Part shown: positions 8,402-15,889 of the stretch, in pieces | Layout of the letters: each line of letters opens with the position of its first letter | How positions within the stretch are numbered: position 1 is the first letter of the stretch | Assembly (NCBI RefSeq): GCF_017897595.1 | Contig: NZ_JAGKIK010000006.1 | Location: forward strand, 1-64,000 | Reading direction: 5' to 3' | Source: Aquimarina sp. U1-2 | GTDB taxonomy: Bacteria; Bacteroidota; Bacteroidia; Flavobacteriales; Flavobacteriaceae | Length of the DNA: 64,000 bases | Translations under genes and position numbers: made by a program | Notes under the pieces: model-generated | Seen by the model: only the letters and a program-made list of their open reading frames with translations | The model's database searches: none | What the model was told of the DNA's origin: nothing

Positions 8402-10492
8402 TTAAACGCTCTCTACCTCAGTCATTCTATATTTTTGCACTTTTTGTAAAAACTGGCCTGCTTTTTTGATATAATCTAAAGCAAAATCCTTGCTTGGCGC
8501 ATTTTGCTGAAGCTGGTATATCAAATCAGCAAAGGTTCCGTCTAGTTCTATTTTTCCATTTACAACAAATTCTTCGTCAAATTGGCGAATAATTCCGGCG
8601 TGCGTATTTGTTTTCTTATTCTCTGCCAACAATAACGCTTTGGCCGAATTCACTAATGAACTATAGGCATGGTATACTGCATCAGAATACACTTCGCTTT
8701 CGAAAGATTGTTTCGCATTGTCGATCTTTTCTTCGCTTTCCAGGAATAATGTAGCTATCAAATCGATCACAACTCCCGCACATTCTCCAATTCCGATGGC
8801 TTTTACATATTCCTCTTTGTTCCCCCAATCAATAAAATCTTGAGGAGTTAAATTATCGACATTAGAAAGATCAGTTAGGAAGTCGTAGAAATACTTTTCA
8901 CCTTTGTCTGCATAGTAGTCTACAAACTGCTTACCATTTGCATTAGCTTCAAAATCATTTAGTATTCTTCGCAATGCTTCCGGACCTCTTCTACTTGGTA
9001 TTTTCACTACTTTATCAGCAAAACGACCTCTTCCGTCACCCAGGTTCCCTCCTCCTAGCAATACTTGTAGTGCGGGTGCAACAAGTTTATCTTTGGTACG
9101 AACAGACATTCCCTGGAATCCAATATTCGCCATATTGTGTTGCCCGCATGCATTCATACACCCACTTATTTTGATGACCAAACCTTCTTTTTCAAGGTAT
9201 TGTGGGTATTCGGTTTTGATTACTCGCTCTAACTCTTCAGCAATACCTGTGCTACTGGCAATACCAAGATTACAAGTGTCGGTTCCTGGACAAGCAGTAA
9301 TATCAACAGCTTTGTTATATCCAGCTTCGGTAAACCCTAGATTACCTAATTCCTGATAGAAAAACGGAACCAAATCTTCTTTTACAAATGGAATCAAAAT
9401 ATTTTGACGTAATGACAATCTTATTTCACCTGCGGCATATTTTTCTACTAAATCAGCCAACAATCTTGCTTTATCTGTATAAAAATCTCCTAACAATACT
9501 TTGATACCAATAGCCATAAACCCTTCTTGTTTTTGAGGAATCACATTGGTAGATTTCCATAAATCGAAAGCCTTTTGATCTTTAATCTCAACTATTGGAG
9601 TCTCTACCGTCACCGGAACCGAAGCTTTATAGGCCTCTGCATCAATCGGCACAGATTTTTGTACGATTGCCTTTTGCTCAGCCTCTACCAATGCTTTGAA
9701 TGCTTCTAATCCAATATCTTTGATTAAGAATTTCATTCTGGCTTTAGCTCTACTTTTACGCTCACCATGACGATCAAAAATTCGAAGTACGCCTTCCATT
9801 AACGGAATTATTTTATCAGAAGGCAGAAAGCTATACAATTCATCAGCATGTCTGGGTTGAGATCCTAATCCACCACCTAACATTACTTTAAATCCGCGAA
9901 CTCCATTTTCTATTTTGGCAATAAAACCAAGGTCGTGCATATACGATAATCCAGTATCTTCATCAGATCCAGAAAAAGAAACTTTAAATTTACGTCCCAT
10001 TTCCTGACAAATTGGATTTCTTAGAAAGAAACGGAACAATGCATCGGCATATGGTGAAACGTCAAATGGTTCTTTTGGATCAATACCCGCTGTTTCTGAT
10101 GCTGTGACATTACGAACCGTATTACCACACGCCTCTCTTAGCGTTACCTCATCTTTTTCAAGTGCTGCCCAAAGCTCTGGAGTACGATTTAAGTCTACAT
10201 AATGAATCTGAATATCCTGACGTGTAGTGATATGAAGACGTCCTCTTGAATATTCATCAGACACTTCACAAATACGTCTTAATTGATTACTTAAAACTTT
10301 ACCATATGGTAATTTAATACGAATCATCTGCACGCCTTCCTGACGTTGCCCGTATACACCACGTGCCAAACGCAGACTACGAAACTTTTCTTCATCAATC
10401 TTCCCCTTATGGAATTGCTCAATCTTATTGGCCAATTCGACAATGTCTTTTTCAACAACAGGGTTTTCTATTTCAGTTCTAAAACTTTGCAT
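8402..10492 (-). CDS. Ferredoxin-type nitrite/sulfite reductase with C-terminal HEPN-like domain
   Basis: A 696-residue siroheme/4Fe-4S reductase. It has two ferredoxin-like half domains (YSRGRLHITTRQDIQ near 82-96; EIRLSLRQNILI near 355) and cluster ligands in TACPGTDTCNLG and SGCMNACGQH. From its place beside cysD, cysN and cysH it should reduce sulfite to sulfide, taking electrons from ferredoxin. About the last 130 residues are not part of the catalytic core. They form an all-helical stretch (SDAVYHAYSSLVNSAKALLLAENK) resembling a HEPN domain, of unknown role here. The siroheme genes lie immediately downstream on the same strand. Confidence 0.92.
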   Translation of the reverse strand: MQSFRTEIENPVVEKDIVELANKIEQFHKGKIDEEKFRSLRLARGVYGQRQEGVQMIRIKLPYGKVLSNQLRRICEVSDEYSRGRLHITTRQDIQIHYVDLNRTPELWAALEKDEVTLREACGNTVRNVTASETAGIDPKEPFDVSPYADALFRFFLRNPICQEMGRKFKVSFSGSDEDTGLSYMHDLGFIAKIENGVRGFKVMLGGGLGSQPRHADELYSFLPSDKIIPLMEGVLRIFDRHGERKSRAKARMKFLIKDIGLEAFKALVEAEQKAIVQKSVPIDAEAYKASVPVTVETPIVEIKDQKAFDLWKSTNVIPQKQEGFMAIGIKVLLGDFYTDKARLLADLVEKYAAGEIRLSLRQNILIPFVKEDLVPFFYQELGNLGFTEAGYNKAVDITACPGTDTCNLGIASSTGIAEELERVIKTEYPQYLEKEGLVIKISGCMNACGQHNMANIGFQGMSVRTKDKLVAPALQVLLGGGNLGDGRGRFADKVVKIPSRRGPEALRRILNDFEANANGKQFVDYYADKGEKYFYDFLTDLSNVDNLTPQDFIDWGNKEEYVKAIGIGECAGVVIDLIATLFLESEEKIDNAKQSFESEVYSDAVYHAYSSLVNSAKALLLAENKKTNTHAGIIRQFDEEFVVNGKIELDGTFADLIYQLQQNAPSKDFALDYIKKAGQFLQKVQKYRMTEVESV

Positions 10493-10498
10493 TCTGAA

Positions 10499-10651
10499 AT
10501 TAGTATTAAGTATTGAGTAGTTAGTATTAAGTAGTCAATTTATATTAGGATTAAACTATCTAAATATTATTTACTCTTCTATTAAACATTAATTGGTAAA
10601 TTTTTACTCTTTAGTTAGTATCAAAAAACTAAATACTTAATACTAACTACT
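10499..10651. repeat. Direct and inverted TTAGTATTAAGTA repeats between sulfite reductase and cysN genes
   Basis: The 13-bp unit occurs twice in direct orientation (10499-10511 and 10521-10533) and once inverted. The second copy with its flank (10516-10533) is a perfect 18-bp inverted match of 10634-10651. The paired arms enclose about 100 bp of AT-rich DNA, so the whole cysN-sulfite reductase gap could fold into a long stem. It may reduce or separate transcription between the two genes. Confidence 0.85.
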
Positions 10652-10656
10652 ACTAT

Positions 10657-11928
10657 CTAAACTATAAAACCGACTCCCGATGTGTTATTGGTTTGTGAAT
10701 CGATGAGTATAAAAGAACCTGAAGCCTTGTTATTGCTATAAGAATCAAAGGCCAGGGGTTTGCTTAGTTGTATTTGTACTTTTCCAACCTCGTTTAATTG
10801 CAATGCATTTTTGGAGGTATCCTCGCCAGAAAAATCTGTAGCAATAGTCCCACTTATACTTTTTACTTTGGCAAGAATTCGGTTACTGCCGCTTTGTACA
10901 AAATAATTAGTCCCCGGATTAAGAGCTGCGCTATCCATCCAACACACAGTTGCGGTGAGTTGTTTTTCTATTTTCGGTTTCTCTGATGATTTTACAATCA
11001 TATCGCCACGACTTACATTTACATCATCTTCTAAGGTGATCGTGCATGAGCTTCCTCTACCTGCTTTGTCGAACTTTTGATCAAAGAAATAAATCTCTTT
11101 TACTTTTGATGTTGTTAATGAAGGTAAAACCGTTACCTCATCTCCAACAGCAAGATCTCCTCCGTACAATTTGCCAGCATATCCTCTAAAATCATGAAAA
11201 TCGTCGGTCTTAGGACGAATTACTGTCTGAATCGGAAAACGTGCTTGTGATTTTTCATACACATCCTGTGCATCTAATTCTTCTAGATGTTCTAATAATG
11301 TCTGTCCGTTATACCAAGGCGTATGTTCAGATTTGTCTACCACATTATCTCCTTGTAAGGCACTTACCGGAATAAAAGTGATGTTTTGTGCAGCATAATC
11401 ACTTTTTTCGATAAGTTTTTCAAAGTCTGCTTTGATCGCTTCAAATTTTTCTTGTGAAAAATCTACAAGATCCATTTTATTAACAGCTACAATTACATCT
11501 TTTACTCTCAACAAATTATTGATAAAGAAATGTCGATACGTTTGTTCTATAACCCCTTTTCGGGCATCCACCAAAATTATAGAAGCTTGTGAAGTCGAAG
11601 CGCCGGTTACCATATTTCGGGTGTATTCGATATGTCCCGGGGTATCTGCAATAATGTAACTTTTTGATTTTGTAGAGAAATAGATATGCGCAACATCAAT
11701 GGTAATCCCTTGCTCTCTTTCTGCGACCAAACCATCTGTGACCAATGAAAAATCGAGATAGTCAAAACCATTCGCTTTGCTTTTGGCTTCTATGGCCTCT
11801 AATTTATCTGTGGTTAATGACTTTGTATCATACAAGATTCTACCGATCAAGGTACTTTTCCCGTCATCTACGCTTCCTGCTGTTGCTATTTTTAATACAT
11901 CCATTTTATTAGTCATTCTTTTCGTCAT
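10657..11928 (-). CDS. cysN: Sulfate adenylyltransferase subunit 1 (GTPase)
   Basis: The regulatory GTPase subunit of ATP sulfurylase, an EF-Tu-like protein. It has the P-loop GSVDDGKST near residues 18-26, REQGITIDVAH, the DTPGH box, NKMD and SAL, followed by two beta-barrel domains. It couples GTP hydrolysis to formation of adenosine phosphosulfate by CysD. ATGs at 11928, 11916 and 11904 are all in frame; the family core starts near the third (MDVLKIAT). It is 423 residues long and has no C-terminal APS kinase, unlike CysNC fusions, and no separate cysC is visible in the window. A C-rich repeat lies between it and cysD. Confidence 0.97.
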   Translation of the reverse strand: MTKRMTNKMDVLKIATAGSVDDGKSTLIGRILYDTKSLTTDKLEAIEAKSKANGFDYLDFSLVTDGLVAEREQGITIDVAHIYFSTKSKSYIIADTPGHIEYTRNMVTGASTSQASIILVDARKGVIEQTYRHFFINNLLRVKDVIVAVNKMDLVDFSQEKFEAIKADFEKLIEKSDYAAQNITFIPVSALQGDNVVDKSEHTPWYNGQTLLEHLEELDAQDVYEKSQARFPIQTVIRPKTDDFHDFRGYAGKLYGGDLAVGDEVTVLPSLTTSKVKEIYFFDQKFDKAGRGSSCTITLEDDVNVSRGDMIVKSSEKPKIEKQLTATVCWMDSAALNPGTNYFVQSGSNRILAKVKSISGTIATDFSGEDTSKNALQLNEVGKVQIQLSKPLAFDSYSNNKASGSFILIDSQTNNTSGVGFIV

Positions 11929-11943
11929 CTAAACAAAATTACC

Positions 11944-11984
11944 CCCCTCCGCCTTCGGCACCTCCCCCTCAAAGGGTGAGGAGT
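11944..11984. repeat. C-rich palindromic repeat between cysD and cysN
   Basis: CCCCTCCGCCTTCGGC followed by CCTCCCCCTCAAAGGGTGAGG. It contains small hairpins (GCC TTC GGC; CCCTCAAAGGG) and belongs with the C-rich repeats at 7464, 7587, 15781 and 15898, but here lies between genes. Confidence 0.6.
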
Positions 11985-12045
11985 TTCGATAATTTTAGAT
12001 AACTTTTTACTATACTTCTAATTTCGTATTTCTATTTTCTTCATT

Positions 12046-13008
12046 TTAGAAATACCCTTGTTGTTTTCTTTTTTCCATGGCGGCTTCTGATCGTTTGTCA
12101 TCGATTCGAGCGCCTCTTTCAGAAATCGTTGACGCTCTAATTTCTGCAACCACCTTATCGATAGTTACGGCATCTGAAAGTACAGCTGCGGTACATGACA
12201 TATCACCTACGGTACGAAAACGAACCATTCGTTCTTCAACTAGCTCATCTTCTTCTCTATACACCACTTCATCCTGTGCAGACCAGATCATACCATCTCT
12301 GATAAATGTCTTGCGTTTATGCGCAAAATAGATCGATGGTATTTCAATTCCTTCTTTTTCGATATAACTCCAAACATCCAATTCTGTCCAATTACTTATC
12401 GGAAATACACGAACATTTTGACCTAAATCTATTTTGCCATTAAGGTGATCAAACAATTCTGGGCGTTGGTTTTTTTCGTCCCACTGTCCAAAATCATCTC
12501 GTACTGAGAATATTCTTTCTTTAGCTCTTGCTTTTTCTTCATCTCTACGTGCACCACCGATGGCAGCATCAAATTTGAATTCTTCTAAAGCATCTAAAAG
12601 TGTAGTCGTTTGTAAACTATTTCTACTCGCATATTTCCCTTTTTCTTCAACCACCTTTCCTTGATCAATAGCATCCTGAACATTACGAACAATCAGCTCT
12701 ACACCTAGTTCTTCAACCAATCGATCTCTAAATTCGATAGTTTCAGGAAAATTATGCCCTGTATCAATATGTAATAATGGGAAAGGAATTTTACCCGGAT
12801 AAAATGCTTTTTGAGCTAATCTCACCAAAGTAATAGAATCTTTACCTCCCGAAAAAAGTAACACGGGCTTCTCAAACTGAGCTACTACTTCTCTAAAAAT
12901 ATAAATAGCTTCGCTTTCAAGCGGATTCACTTGAAGAACGGAAGTATGCTCAGAACTATCACTTTGTTCAACTTTCTTTTCTAATATTTCCATATTATTT
13001 TTCGTCAT
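12046..13008 (-). CDS. cysD: Sulfate adenylyltransferase subunit 2
   Basis: The catalytic ATP-pyrophosphatase subunit of ATP sulfurylase, about 320 residues. It has the PP-loop LLFSGGKDSITL (about 50-61), LHIDTGHNFPET, GGARRDEEKARAKER, SNWTELDVWSYI and the C-terminal RFRTVGDMSCTAAV and KRKQQGYF typical of CysD. The first residues (to about 25) form a non-conserved tail; a start at codon 6 is possible, but the ATG at 13008 directly follows the cysH stop (TAAATG), which favours it. It pairs with CysN downstream to activate sulfate. Confidence 0.97.
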   Translation of the reverse strand: MTKNNMEILEKKVEQSDSSEHTSVLQVNPLESEAIYIFREVVAQFEKPVLLFSGGKDSITLVRLAQKAFYPGKIPFPLLHIDTGHNFPETIEFRDRLVEELGVELIVRNVQDAIDQGKVVEEKGKYASRNSLQTTTLLDALEEFKFDAAIGGARRDEEKARAKERIFSVRDDFGQWDEKNQRPELFDHLNGKIDLGQNVRVFPISNWTELDVWSYIEKEGIEIPSIYFAHKRKTFIRDGMIWSAQDEVVYREEDELVEERMVRFRTVGDMSCTAAVLSDAVTIDKVVAEIRASTISERGARIDDKRSEAAMEKRKQQGYF

Positions 13009-13638
13009 TTATGAGTTGGTGTGCAACCCGCATTCTCTATTTTCTAAAACCTTGGTCGGGTCAAAATATTTAAATTCGTTAGGCAAATTGTTTTCAGATA
13101 GATAGACATCAAGTTCTGCATCTGAGTAATAGTAGAACGGACTCACTTTTAAAACTCCATCTTTACCCATACTTAAAATATCTAAAGAATCTCTAAGTGC
13201 CGTTTGCCCCTTTCTAAGATTGGTAAACCATACATCAGGAGTATACTCAACCATAGCCCTTTTAAAGGGTTCCAATTTTACTTGCTCGGTAAACACTTTA
13301 TGCATAGGATCATCGATATCAGGAATACCCATGATTACATCTCTATGCGCTGTTGTTTGTTTTGGTACATATAGTTTAATATTCAGGTTTAATAATCCTA
13401 TCACCTCTTCAGCATGTTTATACGTATTAGGCGTATTATATCCAGAATCACACCATATTACAGGAATATCTGACAATGCTTTTGAACATACATTCAAAAT
13501 CGCGGCTTCATAAGGTCTGAAATTTGTTGTAACTACAGGTTTTTTAGCATTTAAAACTGCCCATTGAGCAATTTCTAAAGGACTTTTATCTTTTAGCGAT
13601 GCATTTAAATCTTTAATTTCTTTTTCAGTTAAGACCAC
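13009..13638 (-). CDS. cysH: Phosphoadenylyl-sulfate (or adenylyl-sulfate) reductase
   Basis: A 209-residue PAPS/APS-reductase-family protein. It has VVTTNFRPYEAAIL in place of the PP-loop, IPVIWCDSGYNTP, FTNLRKGQTALRDSL and the C-terminal ECGLH motif carrying the catalytic cysteine. The cysteine pairs that bind 4Fe-4S in APS reductases are missing: its only cysteines are in NVC, IWC and ECG. That pattern suggests PAPS as substrate, yet no APS kinase is seen in the cluster, so the substrate is unresolved. The stop abuts the cysD start. Sulfite produced here goes to the sulfite reductase downstream. Confidence 0.9.
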   Translation of the reverse strand: MVLTEKEIKDLNASLKDKSPLEIAQWAVLNAKKPVVTTNFRPYEAAILNVCSKALSDIPVIWCDSGYNTPNTYKHAEEVIGLLNLNIKLYVPKQTTAHRDVIMGIPDIDDPMHKVFTEQVKLEPFKRAMVEYTPDVWFTNLRKGQTALRDSLDILSMGKDGVLKVSPFYYYSDAELDVYLSENNLPNEFKYFDPTKVLENRECGLHTNS

Positions 13639-13717
13639 ACTTATTTTTCTTTTTCTATTCGCAAATTTCTTCCCTTACTGATGAGATCCTGAAACAAATT
13701 CAGGAAGACATTATGTG

Positions 13718-13984
13718 TCATTTTCCCCACTTAATTCGATTCCAAATTCTTTCATGAAAGAAATAAAGAATCATTTTGGTTACAAAATCAATAGATGCTA
13801 TTGAAGTAGCTAATACAATTTCGCCAGTAAGCAAATAAGAAACTACTAGTGTATCCAGCGTTCCTATTATCCTCCAGCTTATTGCCTTTGCTATACTACG
13901 CAAGGGTTTTTCAGAAGATTTATCGGTTGTATAAGATGTCTTCTGAGTCGCTACTTTATCTAATATCATTTGATCTACAATCAT
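13718..13984 (-). CDS. DUF2061 small membrane protein
   Basis: An 88-residue protein of the DUF2061 family. A hydrophilic N-terminus of about 28 residues is followed by RSIAKAISWRIIGTLDTLVVSYLLTG, a hydrophobic span, then ATSIASIDFVTKMILYFFHERIW. Members have two predicted membrane segments. The family is often found beside sulfate-assimilation genes, as here directly before cysH, but its role is unknown; a helper in sulfate import or redox is only a guess. It is the first gene of the cys run and lies below two repeated palindromic sites that may be its operators. Confidence 0.88.
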   Translation of the reverse strand: MIVDQMILDKVATQKTSYTTDKSSEKPLRSIAKAISWRIIGTLDTLVVSYLLTGEIVLATSIASIDFVTKMILYFFHERIWNRIKWGK

Positions 13985-14004
13985 AATTTATAAATTCTAT
14001 TACC

Positions 14005-14133
14005 CTATCGGATTAGTAGATTATTAAACAAATGTATGATTAATATCCGAAGTAATCCTATGATTCATAATAAAAACGCGTTTTTAAAACAAAAATTATG
14101 ATATTATCAACAATTACCCTATTAACTTAGTAG
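14005..14133 (-). promoter_or_regulatory. Paired palindromic operators and -7 element upstream of the cys genes
   Basis: Two similar 26-bp stretches (TACCCTAT, then 3 variable bases, then the shared TTAGTAGATTATTA) lie 114 bp apart. The site at 14119-14133 is a near-perfect palindrome of form CTAnTAAnTTAnTAG; the other at 14005-14019 is degenerate. On the minus strand TACATTTG (14029-14036) fits the -7 element TAnnTTTG, which puts the first site just downstream of the promoter, where a repressor could block. The 15-bp palindrome resembles operators of Rrf2-type regulators, which often control cysteine genes; that assignment is inference. Confidence 0.55.
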
Positions 14134-14174
14134 ATTATTAATGCCTATATAAAAACTCAACCGCTTTTCTTTTA

Positions 14175-15353
14175 CTAAATACTTTTTAAAGCCTGATCAA
14201 TATCTTTAATAATATCCTCAATATGTTCTAATCCTACAGAGCATCTCACCATTCCATTGGTAATTCCAACCGCTTGCTTATCCTTATCCACTAATTTGCT
14301 ATGCGTCGTAGAAGCCGGGTGTGTTACGATTGTTCTTGTATCACCAAGATTGGCAGAAAGCGAGCACATTTTTATGCTATCAAAGAAGGTTTTTCCTGCT
14401 TCGACACCACCTTTTACTTCAAAAGCAACGATATTACCCCCTAACTTCATCTGTTTTTTGGCAACCTCATATTGTGGATGAGATTTTAAAAATGGGTATT
14501 TAACCCAATTTACTTTAGGGTGGGCTTCTAAAAAACTAGCAAGTTTTAGAGCGTTCTCACAATGACGGTCTACTCTTACTGCCAAGGTTTCCAAACTTTT
14601 TGACAACACCCAGGCGTTAAAAGAAGATAATGCTGGTCCTGTGTTACGGGAAAACAAATAAATCTCTCGAATCAATTCTTTTTTACCCACCGTTACCCCT
14701 CCTAAGACTCTTCCTTGACCATCGATTAATTTGGTTGCAGAATGAATCACCAAATCAGCTCCAAAGGTTATGGGGTTTTGTAGATATGGCGTTGCAAAAC
14801 AATTATCTATCACCAAAAGCAGGTCGTGTTTTTTTGCAATTTCACCCAACAACTCAAGATCTAATACGTCAACTCCGGGATTTGTTGGAGATTCTGCATA
14901 AATTATTTTGGTACTAGGCCTAATTAAGCTTTCAATTTTTTCGACCTCATCTACTTTGAAATAACTGGTTTCAATATTCCATTTTGGAAAATACTTAGTA
15001 AACAAGGTATGTGTAGAGCCAAAGACAGATCGTGCAGAAACTATATGATCTCCCGCGTTTAAGAGTGCAGCAAAAGTCGAAAAAACCGCAGCCATTCCGG
15101 TAGCAAAAGCATAACCATCTTCTGCTCCTTCGAGCTTGCATATTTTATCCACAAACTCGGTAGTGTTTGGATTGCTAAACCGACTGTAAAGATTACGTTC
15201 TTTTTCTTCGGCAAAGGCTGCTCTCATCTCTTCGGCATCTTCAAAAACAAAACCCGACGTTAGATATAGGGGTGTCGAATGCTCTGAAAACTGTGTCTTT
15301 TCGGTTTGCGTTCTTACTGCATTCGTTTCGAAATGGTTATTCTGTTTGGTCAT
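14175..15353 (-). CDS. metZ: Trans-sulfuration enzyme, probable O-succinyl/acetylhomoserine sulfhydrylase (MetZ-like)
   Basis: A 392-residue PLP enzyme of the Cys/Met metabolism family. It has the substrate loop YSRFSNPNTTEF (about 56-67), GMAAVFS, AESPTNPG and the PLP-binding lysine in HSATKLIDGQGR (Lys208). The C-terminal part has ANLGDTRTIVTHPAST. The sequence LIDGQGRVLGG after the lysine is typical of MetZ rather than of cystathionine lyases. It likely forms homocysteine from activated homoserine and sulfide, overlapping in function with MetY in the same cluster; cystathionine gamma-synthase activity cannot be excluded. It overlaps the OsmC gene by 4 bp, so the two are translationally coupled. 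Confidence 0.88.
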   Translation of the reverse strand: MTKQNNHFETNAVRTQTEKTQFSEHSTPLYLTSGFVFEDAEEMRAAFAEEKERNLYSRFSNPNTTEFVDKICKLEGAEDGYAFATGMAAVFSTFAALLNAGDHIVSARSVFGSTHTLFTKYFPKWNIETSYFKVDEVEKIESLIRPSTKIIYAESPTNPGVDVLDLELLGEIAKKHDLLLVIDNCFATPYLQNPITFGADLVIHSATKLIDGQGRVLGGVTVGKKELIREIYLFSRNTGPALSSFNAWVLSKSLETLAVRVDRHCENALKLASFLEAHPKVNWVKYPFLKSHPQYEVAKKQMKLGGNIVAFEVKGGVEAGKTFFDSIKMCSLSANLGDTRTIVTHPASTTHSKLVDKDKQAVGITNGMVRCSVGLEHIEDIIKDIDQALKSI

Positions 15354-15775
15354 ACTTCTTCATTATTTACCACCACTTTATAGCTAATTTGAGCGGTTGG
15401 TTCGAGTGTTTTAGAAACCGAACAATATTTTTCAAAAGACAATTGTGCTGCTCTTTTCGCTTTTTCAGGTGCAATATCTCCTTCTAAAAACACCGTGACA
15501 TCAATTTCTTTAAAAGGTTTTGCGCCATCAATTTCGACTCTTGTACCATCAACTTCTGCCCGGTAATCTGTAATCTGTTGTTTCTGTTTTTTTAAAATTG
15601 AAATTACATCAATAGCACTGCAGCCTGCTACCCCCATCAACACATACTCCATCGGGCTCGGGGCTAAATCATGTCCGCCTACTTCTGCCTTGCTATCAAT
15701 ATGTGTAATATGGCCTCTTTCGTTTTTTAATTCAAAGTGAAAATCGTTGTCTATTCTTTTTAATTGTACTTTCAT
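15350..15775 (-). CDS. OsmC family protein
   Basis: A 141-residue OsmC/Ohr-fold protein: GGHDLAPSPMEYVLMGVAGCSAIDVISIL in the middle (the family's first redox cysteine is in AGCSAID, about residue 69) and FEKYCSVSKTL (about 122-132, second cysteine). OsmC-type proteins reduce organic hydroperoxides through this cysteine pair. Here the gene overlaps the start of metZ by 4 bp and follows thrA, so it is tied to sulfur metabolism, perhaps protecting thiols or acting on a persulfide; this last idea is inference. Confidence 0.9.
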   Translation of the reverse strand: MKVQLKRIDNDFHFELKNERGHITHIDSKAEVGGHDLAPSPMEYVLMGVAGCSAIDVISILKKQKQQITDYRAEVDGTRVEIDGAKPFKEIDVTVFLEGDIAPEKAKRAAQLSFEKYCSVSKTLEPTAQISYKVVVNNEEV

Positions 15776-15780
15776 ATGCC

Positions 15781-15818
15781 CTTACCCCCGGCTCCTCTCC
15801 CAAAAAAAGAGGAGAGCA
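15781..15818. repeat. C-rich repeat between thrA and osmC
   Basis: CCCCCGGCTCCTCTCCC, an A-run and then GAGGAGAGC, with a 6-bp stem (CTCTCC with GGAGAG). It belongs with the other C-rich repeats of this cluster and lies in the 114-bp gap before the OsmC gene. Confidence 0.5.
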
Positions 15819-15889
15819 ACTAAACAGGGTTTATTTTAAATTAAACACTAGTTATAAATTATCATTATATCTCTTTACAAACAAGACCC

